Below, one piece after another: positions 10,501-19,900 of a stretch of DNA of 64,000 bases. A program made the position numbers and the translations under genes. The notes under the pieces were generated by a model, which saw only the letters and a list, made by a program, of their open reading frames with translations, was not told the DNA's origin and made no database searches. Where the stretch lies: positions 25,184 to 89,183 of the forward strand of contig RQSC01000869.1 in assembly GCA_013416795.1 (NCBI GenBank). Direction: 5' to 3'. Each line of letters begins with the position of its first letter. Position 1 is the stretch's first letter. This DNA is from Prasinococcaceae sp. CCMP 1430 (taxonomy: Eukaryota; Prasinodermophyta; Palmophyllophyceae; Prasinococcales; Prasinococcaceae).

Positions 10501-11691
10501 AAGGTTGAGGGCCTCGCCGCAGACGTGCTCGACGCACTACTGCCAATGGCCGAAACTTGCGGTGCAGACCTGACCATCGCGGAGGCAGTCGAGGCACAGC
10601 TCGAGGCACGCGGTGAGGATGTCGACGAGGAAACGCGCAGGCTCCTCATGTCTTTCTACTCGGACGTCTACGTTGAGGACATGAGCCAGCTGGGCCTGAA
10701 AGAGATGGTGTCTGAGGGGTACTCGGGCCACCACGAGCTTATCATTAACGGCTACAAGCGCGTGGTGGAGCGCATCAGGGACATGGGGCGAGACGACAAG
10801 CCGCTGCGCGACCTGCGACTGGGAACGCGTGTGACTGGCGTGCGCATGGTCGACGGCGGGGGATGCGTCGTGAGCACGGACGCCGGCGAGGAAATCCAGT
10901 GCCACGCCGTGCTGTGCACGCTCTCGCTCGGCGTGCTGCAGTGCAGCGCGGGCACAGCACACGCTCGGAGCGTCGAGGCCGCATCGAAGGCGGCCGCCAA
11001 GGCACGCGGCGACACGTACGCGCCGCCCGCGCGCGTTCGGTTCGAGCCGCCGCTCCCGCCGTTCAAGTTGGGCGCGCTTGAGCGCCTGCGTATGGGCACC
11101 GAGAACCGCGTAGCGCTCCTGTTCCAAGAGTGCTTCTGGGGCGCCGAGCACTTCCTGCGACCCGTCGATGGCGCGTACTCGTTCTTCAACAACGACGCGC
11201 TCGGCCTCCGCGGCGTCATCTCGGCTTGGATCCGCCCGCAGGCGGTGCAGAGGCTCGAAGCGATGACCGACGAGGAGGCGCGCGACGATGTGCTGGCTGC
11301 TCTGCGCGAGATGTTCCCGGACGCCGCCGGCATCGAGCCGCTCGACTACGTGGTAACTCGCTGGGCATCGGACCCGTTCGCCATGGGCGCGTACTCGTGC
11401 GTGCCTGTGGGTGCCAGCCGCGCGGACTACGACCGCCTAGCGATGCCCCTCACCGGCGACCCCGAGACGGACGCCGAGACAGGCACACAATTGCGGGGCA
11501 GCGCCTCCCGCGTGGCGCAGCGCCTCTATTTCGCGGGGGAGGCAACCTTCAAGGAGGACTCGTACACTGTGCACGGCGCGTACGCGTCGGGGATCCGCGA
11601 GGCGAAGAATATTGCTGCGTGGTGGCACGAAAACCATCTCGAGGCGCTGCAGTGGGAGGTGGCTGGCAGCGCGGGCTTGAAGGGCGGCTAG
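7585..11691 (+). CDS. Tudor-like + AP2/ERF-like + LSD1-type flavin amine oxidase fusion
   Basis: About 1368 residues in one exon; the start is the first ATG of an open frame. In order: a Tudor/Agenet-like barrel (about 7780-7965, RRVRVYFDVAKIWYGGTIDE); Ala/Lys-rich NLS-like linkers; an unidentified small domain (8590-8850); an AP2/ERF-like domain (about 9118-9375, ending GTVEEAATFFDKVILVAYG then ANLNYP); a helical region; and a C-terminal amine oxidase (about 10165-11640). The oxidase has the FAD dinucleotide fold VVVIGAGVSGLYAATRLE, the acidic ribose-binding end VVLEGRDRIGGRMNTH, and the C-terminal YFAGEAT...YTVHGAYASG motif. Relatives demethylate histone lysines or oxidise polyamines. The position of the FAD-contacting lysine of LSD1 (NKV) is Arg here (TENRVALLF), so activity is uncertain. 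It converges on the LENG8-like gene. Confidence 0.8.
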   Translation: MAALADVDQFQPHARVTAKKGKGKAVQSTHGQENRAPAAQPRATVRGWQKGDPQEQGLERLAASGALVGRRVRVYFDVAKIWYGGTIDEHVPNHENGAGWYRVRFDDCEHEYIGLPDRTVRVLRPGEEEPPKRRKVAPPGGPTKDPHYIVPPFNQLPTREPTDVEIQQYGSKGQRAQLWERLAREGKDPPKVARPAAQPKKAAHRAKALKPPPAKAVKAKALATKAPAKRKREEPASQPTRRTQPRTAKTEAFIAMEQAVRALNDCGPMDEMPTPADSKAETHGESEAETDGELDGPEAVKTIKRLRATSASKGKGDKPKPKGKAKASTKAARSNAKADAMTVAAVAAALMEEYPPCGAGHARGAQAVFRTNGRVCGKFDDAGTTPVPCSVGEWIADPDCHWPMTMLYKYASAGYDLRHMEDRVLPKTPAPAATAATAPTEVTTEVATPAAADAEAMAAASAAPLEMAAPHAAATEAATGCAEPSAGEEGKSAEEPSTKTTFVEESFVAVPGWIGVTGRTRRRCNTTNGKVQEARARWHVGYSDSFAVVLWDGPRAMHISVNGFGTVEEAATFFDKVILVAYGPEEANLNYPLSNYADFMRERGFGAKDGGVHSTTFVIMACRLLEQMQFLASCDALDARSSEIDKWRDKLRVLASSLQTSESTATFGQALLFIGEHLTPSASVEGWEAVSAAWREDLRSLIKATRAGEQVPFMPVVKNLDKLVVAEMGKELAAAGTQPAKAKRWMWTLFEDRYRIPAIKKYGTTFAALMQALVEGGICMPACLALEKVGEPGARALAAKHAYLRLSFYARLGATEEEKKHLRLLRDSANRRVKAYEDRRGSSEAGQLQRRCTRHELPPGLRVVVIGAGVSGLYAATRLEREGAQVVVLEGRDRIGGRMNTHTLSGVLAGGDAVASTVDLGASFICGTDPRPPVNPIFSLIKEEGIRSMAKHRDGAAWFDGGGVRIPRGTSDKVEGLAADVLDALLPMAETCGADLTIAEAVEAQLEARGEDVDEETRRLLMSFYSDVYVEDMSQLGLKEMVSEGYSGHHELIINGYKRVVERIRDMGRDDKPLRDLRLGTRVTGVRMVDGGGCVVSTDAGEEIQCHAVLCTLSLGVLQCSAGTAHARSVEAASKAAAKARGDTYAPPARVRFEPPLPPFKLGALERLRMGTENRVALLFQECFWGAEHFLRPVDGAYSFFNNDALGLRGVISAWIRPQAVQRLEAMTDEEARDDVLAALREMFPDAAGIEPLDYVVTRWASDPFAMGAYSCVPVGASRADYDRLAMPLTGDPETDAETGTQLRGSASRVAQRLYFAGEATFKEDSYTVHGAYASGIREAKNIAAWWHENHLEALQWEVAGSAGLKGG

Positions 11692-11836
11692 GGGCCTGGC
11701 GCGTCCGCGTCCCAGGGCGTCGGCAAACCCTTCGGAGGAGAGGGGCCGAGCGAAAGGGGGGACACAACCATTGCGGAGGGCTATTGCGCCCTTTTGAGGA
11801 GCGTGGCGAAAGCCTTCTCACCCCCGCCCTATTGAG

Positions 11837-11864
11837 TGTACTAAAATACAAACATGTGTATACA
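11837..11864. terminator. Paired TGTA/TACA motifs between convergent genes
   Basis: Contains TGTACTAAAATACA and, 6 bases later, the perfect palindrome TGTATACA. It lies between the stops of the amine oxidase (+, 11691) and the LENG8-like gene (-, 11879). Both strands therefore offer a UGUA element close to their 3' ends. Inferred polyadenylation signal. Confidence 0.45.
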
Positions 11865-11878
11865 TTGCCCCCTCATCA

Positions 11879-13344
11879 TCACTGCGCTAAGCGGCAGGCA
11901 GCGACGTCCAGGCTGCCGTCTTCGCACAATTTGCAACCCTGCCCTTCGAGCCAGGCGCGTGCCTCCTCGCGCAGCCGCGCAGCGCGGTCGCCCTCGCCCT
12001 CATCTGCGCGCTCGCCGGCACCAGCGTCCGTTTGCTCAAAGCCCAACCAGCGCACAAGCATGTCCGGCGGCAGCGGAGTCCTATATGCAGCGAGCATCGC
12101 TGAGAGCGCCCGTCGGCGCACCTGCGACAACGCGCATCAGTTCAGTCAGTTGTGCCGTTTTTCGGGGGATGGCGGGTGGGTGGGTGGGGGTGAGAATGAA
12201 GGGCGCAGGGCGTGAGCGCAGGATCGCGTGCGCGCAGGGGTGCACGCCCACGCACCTTGTTGATTGCAGTGTCGAGCACATAGGGCGTCATGCGCGGCGC
12301 CCCCTCGAATGCGTGGAAGAATCCCAGCCAGTCCGAGCGCGCGAGCGCTGCGGCCGCTTGCAGCGCGTGGCGAACGGCTTTGGAGCGCGCCACCTTTGGC
12401 GGCAGCGCCGCGGCCTCGCGCATGGCCTCGGCGAAGCCCGCACCAGCGCCAGTGCCCTCGCTCGTGCTGCTATCCCACGCCGAGCACGCCGCGAAGAGCA
12501 CGCGGTAGGCCGCGAACTCGGCCTTGGCACCCATACGCCCTTGCACGCCCTCGGCATGCAGTGCCTTGGCCAGACTCGCGCACTGATGGTACTCGGCTGG
12601 GTCTCGTGCCTCGAGCGCCACGCGTGCATGAGTTTCGTACACGTCGGCAGTGAATTCGTCGCGGACATGTTGCACGGTAAGGTCCTGCCGAATCGACTTG
12701 AGCGCCTCACACGTGGCGAGGTAATCGGCTTCGCCGTCCTGCCAGCGTCGCTTTGCGAGCGCAAACGCCTCTCGCAGGACGGCGGGCGGCCGCACGGCGG
12801 CTGCGTCGGGCGCGGCCGTCAAGCGCAGGTAGCGCTTGTCGAGCGAATTCGAGGTGCCCACCACAGGCGACGCGGTCGAAGCATCAGCCTTCCGCTGCTC
12901 CCCCGCACGCAGCATCGCCGCGAGCGACACGCTGCCCGCCGCCGCCGGCGACGCAGACAGCGCGGCGTCGCCAAAGCGGGAGCGACGGTCGGCAAGCGCG
13001 GCTGGCGAGCGGTCGAGGCCGCACGCCGGCGAGCGCACGGGCGACGCGGCAGCCGACGCGAGTCTCGCACTGTTGGCAAAGGTCAGCAGCGAGGGCTCCG
13101 CGCGCGTCTGCTGCTCCTGTTGCCGCCGCTGCCTCTCCTTGGCAGCGGCGGCCGCCGCCTCAGCGGCTTCGCGCTCGGCCTTGCGCCGCCGCTCAGCCGC
13201 GCGCACCGCCTTCCGCAGCGCGTCGGCACCGTCCCCGCTCAGGCGCACGCCATCACCCCTGCCCTCGCCGCGCAGCCTCTTGGCCTTCCTAGGCGCCTCG
13301 GCGCCGCCCCCGGCGCGCTCACCTCCAAGCTGCACATTGTGCCA
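11879..13344 (-). CDS. LENG8: SAC3/GANP-domain protein, LENG8/Thp3-like, 5' incomplete
   Basis: Two exons: from about 13344 down to 12256, then 12121-11879, separated by a 134-base intron (donor GTGCGTGGG, acceptor TTGTCGCAG, phase 0). The conserved SAC3 region begins SNSLDKRYLRLTAAPD and contains SIRQDLTVQHVRDEFTADVYE and ETHARVALEARDPAEYHQC, close to LENG8 of animals and SAC3A of plants. The final exon gives the conserved tail RRRALSAMLAAYRTPLP. Family members bind PCI partners and act in mRNA processing or export in the nucleus. No in-frame ATG precedes the conserved part; the frame runs into a 43-base C run. An ATG at 13337 gives MCSLE before a GTGAGC donor and could be a mini first exon. 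It is divergent from SMNDC1. Confidence 0.75.

Positions 13345-13387
<43 letters not shown>
13345..13387. repeat. Poly-G homopolymer, 43 bases
   Basis: An uninterrupted run of G ending 2 bases before the SMNDC1 start codon, in the divergent spacer with the LENG8-like gene. It breaks the 5' end of the minus-strand gene. An assembly or base-calling artefact replacing real promoter sequence is as likely as a true tract. Confidence 0.9.
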
Positions 13388-13389
13388 CG

Positions 13390-14636
13390 ATGTCGACGCC
13401 GGCGGAGACGGCGGAGGCCGCGGAGGCGGCGGAGGTTGCCGCGCCCGACGAGCTGCGCGAGCAGCTCGCCGAGCACCGCGCCTCCCTCGCCGAGCTCGAG
13501 GCGCTGCTCGCCGCCGATCCGGACGACGCCGAGGCGCGCGCAGCCGCCGACGACACCAGAGAGGTCATCGCGCTCACCGGTGAGGGCTCGCGCGGCGCCG
13601 CGGCGCGGCGCGGCGCAGGGGAGGACGGGTTGGGGCAGTTGTGGAGGCGCCCGGTGCGCGCGTGCCTGCGCATCAGTCGCTGTTGTGTGCGGGTGGTTGG
13701 TTAGCATGCTGCGTGGTGCGGTGCGTCTCTGCCCGTGGAACGTGGCCACAGGCGAGGGCGCTCGCTCGTGCGAGCGCATGTTCTCTGCGAGCCAGCTGAC
13801 ACGGCGCCCGCTCGCCCGTGCGCGCATGACCTGCAGAGGAACTTCTCGCCGAGGCAGAGGCTGCGCAGGCTGGTGGAAGCGCCGTCAATGTTGGCAGCGT
13901 CCTTGAGCCGCCGGTCGACCATGCAGCTGCCGCGGAGCAGCCCGAGTCTCTCAAACGCAAGAGTCGCTGGGGAGATTTGCCGGCGCACGCGCAACAGGCG
14001 TTGGCGGCGGCGCAGGCGAGGGTGGAGGTAGTACAGCAGCAAGAAGTACAGCAGCAGCAGCAAGAAAGCGCGGCGCCGCTGCCGCTTCCAGCTCTCGTGG
14101 GCACAGGGTTCGCAGTTGGCAGCAAGGTCGAGGCGCGTTTCAGCGACGGCAAGTGGTACGAGGCGACGGTTGTGTCGGCTGCTGACGGCGGCGGTGCGGT
14201 GGTTCGCTTCAAAGGTTACGACGGTGTTGAGAGCGTCGGTGCAGAGGATGTGCGTGTGCCCTCACAGCATCCCCGCCCCGCGATCGTCGACGGCTTGGCC
14301 CCCGAGGAGATTGTGAAGCTCGAGATGCCCAAAAAGCTGCTCGTCAAGGAGACCGACGACGAGGCCACTCGAAAGAAGAAAAAGAAGGGCGCGAAGGCGT
14401 TCAAGAGCGCCCAGCGCTTCGCCAGGTACGATGTTGAGCAGAACGAGCGCACGAACAGCTGGAAGAACTTCCAGGCGGGCAGCAAGAAGAAGAAGAAGGC
14501 CGGCTTCTTTAGCGGTGGTGCACCAAAGGAGTCAATGTTCAAGTCGAGCGAGCACGGCAAGGTGGGCGTGATCGCGCATGGCTTCACAGAGGGGACGAAG
14601 GCAACCAAACACGCCAAGGGAAAGGGGCCCCTGTAG
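13390..14636 (+). CDS. SMNDC1: Splicing factor SPF30 (SMNDC1)
   Basis: Exons 13390-13579 and 13837-14636, joined across a 257-base intron (donor CCG/GTGAGG, acceptor CTGCAG). The split codon restores DDTREVIALTEELLAEAEAA, giving 329 residues. The N-terminal helical hairpin (DELREQLAEHRASLAELEAL) matches the start of SMNDC1. A Tudor domain follows at about residues 145-200 (VGSKVEARFSDGKWYEATVV, then VRFKGYDGVESV), expected to bind symmetrically dimethylated arginines of Sm proteins. The tail has the family signature SWKNFQ, a KKKKK run, and SMFKSSEHGKVGV. SPF30 helps recruit the U4/U6.U5 tri-snRNP to the pre-spliceosome. A Gln-rich insert before the Tudor domain makes it longer than the animal protein. 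Only 28 bases separate its stop from that of the next gene. Confidence 0.9.
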
Positions 14637-14648
14637 CTGAAGTAATAG

Positions 14649-14662
14649 TACAGTGTATTGTA
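14649..14662. terminator. TACA and TGTATTGTA between convergent stops
   Basis: In the 28-base spacer between SMNDC1 and the Frag1-like gene there is TACA (14649-14652, TGTA on the minus strand) and TGTATTGTA (14654-14662, plus strand). Each gene gets a UGUA element in its own sense. Inferred polyadenylation signals. Confidence 0.45.
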
Positions 14663-14664
14663 TG

Positions 14665-15633
14665 TCACAAAAATGAGGCGCCCGGTGGCGCTGCCTCCAC
14701 ATCGGCGGAGGTCATCGTCATCCCTTTGGCGCGCACCGGAGTGGCCTTGCGCCCGCACTCCTTGTCGTCTGGTTGCAGCCCCGCGTGCGCAAGCGAGTGC
14801 GCTCGAATTTCCAGGGTGCCGATGAGCCAGTCGACGCCTATCAGCGCCGCAAAGAGAAGCTCTGTGACCGGAGCCCACCACATGCGGCCAGTGTCCCTGC
14901 CGTACACCGCCAGAACGGCCGCATACGCCACCACAGAGGTGGCGCCCATCCCCACATTCGCTCGTACAAGCATGGCTCGGCGCGACTGCGCGAGCGCGAG
15001 CCATGCCGCGAAGGGCGATGGGGACGCCAGTGCGGCGCGGATGTCATTGCCTGCGAGCGCGACGCGTGCTGTGCGCACGACTCGCACACGCGCGAGCACT
15101 CGGCCCAGGTGTCCGCAGAAGAACACCAAGGCGCCAAGCGAGTGCAGCTCGTACTGAACGTCCAGCGGCACCGCCGCCGCAACCAGAAAGCCGACCGTTG
15201 CGAGCACTGCGCAAGCCCTAAGCGTTCGCACCCATCGCCGCAGCCTTGCGCTCTTCTCGAGCGCCACGTCTGGCACCCCATCGCCGGAACGCAAGAGCAC
15301 CCACTCGTCATGCGAGACCATCGCCGCGAAGGCGATCGCCCCAGGAACGAGACCAGCTACGAATACTTCGCGCTCGGGGCTCATCACTCCAGTGGCGGAG
15401 ATCGTTGGCATGCCGCCACTAGGCACGTCGCACTCGCTAGCCTCTCGATACACCTCACATGCTGCTCGCGCCGTGTGGCCGTGCGCGAAGAAGAGCGCAT
15501 GCGTCGCCGCTATAACGAGCACGACGAACACGAGGCTCGCCGCGTGTAGCCGCCACACGAAGCGTGGCGCGTCGCTCCACGCGGGCAGCGCGGCGCAGGT
15601 GGCGGCCGCGCACCCGCGAGCGGCCGCCGCCAT
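14665..15633 (-). CDS. Frag1/DRAM/Sfk1 family multi-pass membrane protein
   Basis: Encodes 322 residues from the ATG at 15633, chosen because the first membrane helix follows shortly; the frame is open further upstream but is Arg-rich there. The first helix is ASLVFVVLVIAATHALFFAH, followed by a lumenal loop containing the family motif PTISATGVMSPEREVFVAGL. About four further helices follow. Frag1/DRAM/Sfk1 proteins include PGAP2 (GPI-anchor lipid remodelling), DRAM (lysosomal) and yeast Sfk1 (plasma membrane); which branch this belongs to cannot be decided. The C-terminal 40 residues are cytosolic-looking and charged. It converges on SMNDC1 and diverges from the tautomerase. Confidence 0.75.
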   Translation of the reverse strand: MAAAARGCAAATCAALPAWSDAPRFVWRLHAASLVFVVLVIAATHALFFAHGHTARAACEVYREASECDVPSGGMPTISATGVMSPEREVFVAGLVPGAIAFAAMVSHDEWVLLRSGDGVPDVALEKSARLRRWVRTLRACAVLATVGFLVAAAVPLDVQYELHSLGALVFFCGHLGRVLARVRVVRTARVALAGNDIRAALASPSPFAAWLALAQSRRAMLVRANVGMGATSVVAYAAVLAVYGRDTGRMWWAPVTELLFAALIGVDWLIGTLEIRAHSLAHAGLQPDDKECGRKATPVRAKGMTMTSADVEAAPPGASFL

Positions 15634-16007
15634 CCCCGCCCGCGTCCCCACCCGGGCACCGAGCGCCGTGCCCCGCGTGTGGCACCAGCACCCATGCCGT
15701 ACCCCGCCTGCACCGCTCGGTGCGCGTGGCGGCCGTCCGCTGGGGAACTGCGCGTCAACACGGACGCAGTTCCTCGAGATGCGTTTCATATAGGGCTCGT
15801 GTGGCTGGGGAGGATAAAGAGAGAGCGAGGGCAGGTGGGAGTGGGGGTGGGGTGGGGTGGGGGCAGTAGGGTGGTAGAGGTGGCGGCGGTGCCACTTTGC
15901 GCGCGGGCGCATCAGTTCGCGTCGAGGGAGCGCGGCGCCGCGGCTGCGACCGCAACCAGCAGCGACCGCTCGCGGGCGGTGCGCGGGGCGGCGGCGGCCG
16001 CGGCGCG
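15634..16007. promoter_or_regulatory. Divergent promoter region (Frag1-like / tautomerase)
   Basis: A 374-base head-to-head spacer. It holds a G-rich stretch GTGGGGGTGGGGTGGGGTGGGGG at about 15839-15864 that could fold into a G-quadruplex. No gene is supported. Confidence 0.4.
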
Positions 16008-16670
16008 ATGCCGACGTGCACGCTGGTGACGACGGCGCAGCCGAATCCGGCACGCGCCAAGGCGGTGCTCGAGCACGGCCTGACGAGCGTGCTGTCCGAG
16101 GGGGCGAGCGTGCCGCGCGAGTACGTGCACATCCATGCGGTATTCGGCGCGCAAGGGACCTTCGGCGCGGTCTCCGACACGCCGGTGCGCACGCGCGGCG
16201 CGGTGCTGACGGGGCGCGGCGCGGTGCGGCGCGCCGCAGTGTTTGGCGGCGGCGGGCACTTTTGTGCCTGCCACTGCCGCCACCGGAGGCGCTGCGGGAT
16301 GGAACATTGCATGTGCCTAGAGACTCGTACCAGCACGCATTGTTCGCACTTTCGCGACCCCTGACTCGTCCGACCATGCGCCCACGCGTACCTTGTCCGC
16401 GCGCGCACCCTCGCGGCGCCCTCGCCACCGCTTTGCGTGGCGCATGTCCGCGCTGCCCCTGGCTGCGCCACTCGCGAACAGTGGGCGCAACTGCGCATCG
16501 CTGTGATCAAGGGCCAACTCTCGCCCGAGAAGAAGGCAGCCGTCGCCGAGGGCGTGACGAAGGCGTGCGCCGTGCTGGAGGTCGAGGCTGACCGCGTGCA
16601 GGTGGTCTATGAGGAGCTCGATAGGGGCAACATCGCCATCGGCGGCAAAACCCTCACCGAAAACATCTGA
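16008..16670 (+). CDS. Tandem 4-oxalocrotonate tautomerase/MIF-like protein
   Basis: Proposed exons 16008-16184 and 16482-16670 (intron 297 bases, donor GTGCGCACG, acceptor GCGAACAG, phase 0), giving 121 residues. The N-terminus MPTCTL has the Pro directly after Met that serves as general base/nucleophile in this superfamily. The first half (to about residue 52) and the second half (from LRIAVIKGQLSPEKKAA to VVYEELDRGNIAIGG) each look like a 4-OT beta-alpha-beta unit, as in MIF and cis-CaaD-type fused tautomerases. The second half resembles bacterial 4-OT more closely (SPEKKAAVAEGVTKACA, IGG). The substrate is unknown. The splice junction gives SDTP/WAQLRI; a nearby alternative is possible. 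It converges on the DDT protein. Confidence 0.7.
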
Positions 16671-16905
16671 CCGCGCCCGGGGGCAGCCGCGCGAGGACGC
16701 GGGGGACAGAGGCATCTGCTCTGTGTGGTGCCCAGTCTTGTAAGTAACCGCGGCGGGGCCGCACTACCTAGAGGCGACGCGAACTGCAATGATAAATGGA
16801 TGCTGGGCAGCTCTTAAATGCGCAAGCCGCCCCCCGGAGCGGTGGGTGACACCCACGAGGTGCGCGCGTCTGCGGGCGTGAGAGCGTTTCGGACAAGCGG
16901 TCACC

Positions 16906-19900
16906 TCACGACGTCTTGTCGGCCTCCGAGGCCTCGATGGCCTGGAGCTTCTCCCCCCTCGCGAGCGCCTGCAGGTCTTCGCAGAGCTTCGATTGCAACG
17001 GCACCATGCCGAACTCGTGCTCGGTGGAGAAGTGCTCCTGCAGCTGCTCCCACACGAACCACGCGCAGGTCTTCAGGTCCTTGAGGCCGAAGTGCGGGTA
17101 ACTGTCCTTCGGGCGCAGCAGTTGGTCGAGCGAGCTCTTGAGCGACGCGTTCGGATGAAACTCGAGGCGCTCGATGATGCGCGCGGTGAGCAGCAGCATG
17201 GCGTTGGGCGCTACCATGTGCTCCTCATACGCCTCCGCGCATTCTAAGAGCTTTAGGTAGCTGCCGGTGGCGGTCTGCAGCCAGATGACAGGAGGGGCCT
17301 TCTCGTCGCCGTAGTCCAGCGCCCAATCGGTCACAGTGAGCTGGATGTCCATCACACCATCGGGGCCGGGCTTGTAGTGCGGCGTCTGCTTCTTGCCTGC
17401 AGGGATGACCAGCTGCCCATGGATGGTGAGCTTGGTCCCAGGAGCCGTCTCGAAGACGTCGGGACCACGCTCCTTGCCCTCCTTGTCGCGCATGACGAAG
17501 TGGCGGATGAGGTAGTGCGCCGCGGCGCTATCCGAGTCCTCGTCGTCACCCAGCGCTAGCTGGAAGCGCTCGGGCACTGACGTCTCCCGCGCGAACTTCG
17601 CCTCACCCTCGCCGTCGTCGCTGTCGCTTTCCGCCTGGCGCGCCTTGCTGCCCTTGCCCTTCTTGCTCGGGGTCGGCTGCATGGCGTGCTCGATGCGCAG
17701 GCGGTGCACGTATCCGCGCGACACGCTGTTGAGCAGTGGGGCAGCACGATCCGAGAGCACCCAGGCGTGGTACGCCACCGCATTGAGGGTCTTGGAGGAG
17801 GCGACGTCCGCACGCCACTGCGCCTGGTCCTCGGGAAAATCCCACACCGGCGCGACCTCCTCGGCCGCCTTCGAGCCCCTGCCGCGTTGCGGCCGGCCGC
17901 TCCTCGACGCGTCATCCAGGGCGCAAGCCTTTCGCAGCACGTGGTCGTCGCCATTGTGGAGCGCGCGCCACCACACGCGCACCTCCACGTCGGTCTCCTC
18001 CTCGATCTCAAGCTCGTCCTCGGACTCCTCGCCGTCGTCCTGGTCGCCCTCCTCGGACGGCCCGCCCTCACCGCCCTCGCCGTCGCCCGCTCCCTTGGCG
18101 TCCTCATCCATCGGGACGGGCTCGGGGTCTTTGCCGTCGTTTTCGACCTCCATGATCAGCATCTCCGCCGACAGCAGCGACTCCTTGAGCTGCTTGAGCG
18201 TGCTCGCCGCTTTCGTGCTCTGACGCAAGCTCTGCGTCGCATCGGCGGCCTCCAGCATGCCATCGATGACCTGCACAGTCGCGCGTACGCACGCGGAGTC
18301 CTTGTCGCTGCCGCGCGAGCCGCCGACGGCCGCGCCCGCGCGCCTCGCGTAGGGCGACCGCCCAGGCGAGAACGCCCCTGCCGCCGATCCACCAGCCGCC
18401 TTGAGGGGTGTGCCGGCCGGGGCGCCGTTGGCAGAGGCAGGCTCGTCCGCGCGGCGCAGGTACGTCTTCAGACGGCCGTGCACACGCTGCAGCTCCTCCT
18501 TGAGCGCGCGCTCCTGCACGCCGCGGTGGTCCAAGTACTTGATGAGCTTGTCGACCTCCGCGATGGAGGTGTACCTGCCCCACTTGCCCTCGGCGCTCTC
18601 GACGAAGATGCACGACCTGTCAGATGCGAGCCACCAGTAGCGGTTTGAGTTGCGATCCATGCCCAGCGGGTCGGAGCGCACAGCGACAGCCTGCATCTTC
18701 CTCTCGACCTCAGCAGCCTCGCGATTCCTCTCGGCGGCGGCGAAAGCGCGCTCGCGCGCCGCGCCAGCAGCCCGTTCTTCCGCCTCGCGCTCCTTGCGCT
18801 CTTGCTCCTCTCTCGCGCGCTTGCTCTCCATTGCCTCGCGCTGCGACTCGAGCCTCTCCTTCTCGCGCTGCCGCCTGTGCCACTCGGTGCGCCGGCGCGA
18901 CAAGTCCGCCTCCATGTCGCTGACTTTCTTCCTGTGGGCGAGTAAAGCCTTGCGATCACCCGGGTCACCGCGGAAGATACGCACCTCCTCATCGAGTTCG
19001 TCCGGGGGGCACTCCTCTTCCTCCTCCTCCTCCTCCTCTTCCTCCTCTTCATAGTCGCCGTCCTCCTCCTCCTCCTCGTCCTCCTCCTCGGCCGCCTTGG
19101 CGGCCTCCCTGGCGGCCTTCTTCTCCTCATCTTCCTGTTTCTTCTGCTTCGCCTTCTCGCGCACGTTGTGCCACTGCTCAGCAGAGATCGCGTGCGCAGC
19201 GTCAATGCGCTCCTGGATCGCGTGCCTCAAGGAGGCCGTGCCCACGCAGTCGTCAAAGAGGGCCTGGAGCAGCGCCACGTGGCGCTCGGCGCTCAGAGAG
19301 TGCCACGCAGACTTGCCGAGGGCCTCAGCGGACGCGAACGCGTTGACGGCGCCGCGCACCGCCGCAGCCTCCCGATGGATGCGCGACGTCGGGCCAGCGA
19401 GCACGAATCGGCGCGCGAGCTCAGGCCAGGTGTGCTTGTTCAGCACACGCTTCCAGCGAGGGGGCGCCTCCAGCACGCCATCCATCCCCGCGAACTCGCC
19501 GTCCCCCAGCAGAAGGGCGAGGATGCCCTCGTATAAGTGCGGCACGATCGACGAGCCCTCCGGGCTCGCGAGAGCCTCCTGCAGCACCAACAGCTCGGGC
19601 TTCTCAGGCAGCGTTGGACAGGACTCGCCGAAGAACTCGAGGAACTCCCAGAGAGCCATCGAGCTGGGCAGCGTCTCGCCCGTGGTGTCCTTCGCGGGCT
19701 TGGGCCACGCTGGCTCCCTGGGCGGTTTCTCACCGCGAGCGATGATAGCCTCGCGCTCGGCCTTTCGCTCCTCTTCGAGCTGGGCCTCGCCGATCGGGTA
19801 GCGCTTCGCGGCCTCGCGCGCTGCCGCCTCGGCCGCCTTGCGCTCCTCGAGGGCCTTCTTCTCCGCCTCGCGCTTCTCGGCCCTGAGCTGCTTCTCGACC

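Noticed and set aside
11854..13704. A 616-codon plus-strand frame running through the poly-G
   Set aside because: It is antisense to the conserved SAC3 domain and reads the poly-G as Gly; only its last part overlaps SMNDC1, in a different frame.
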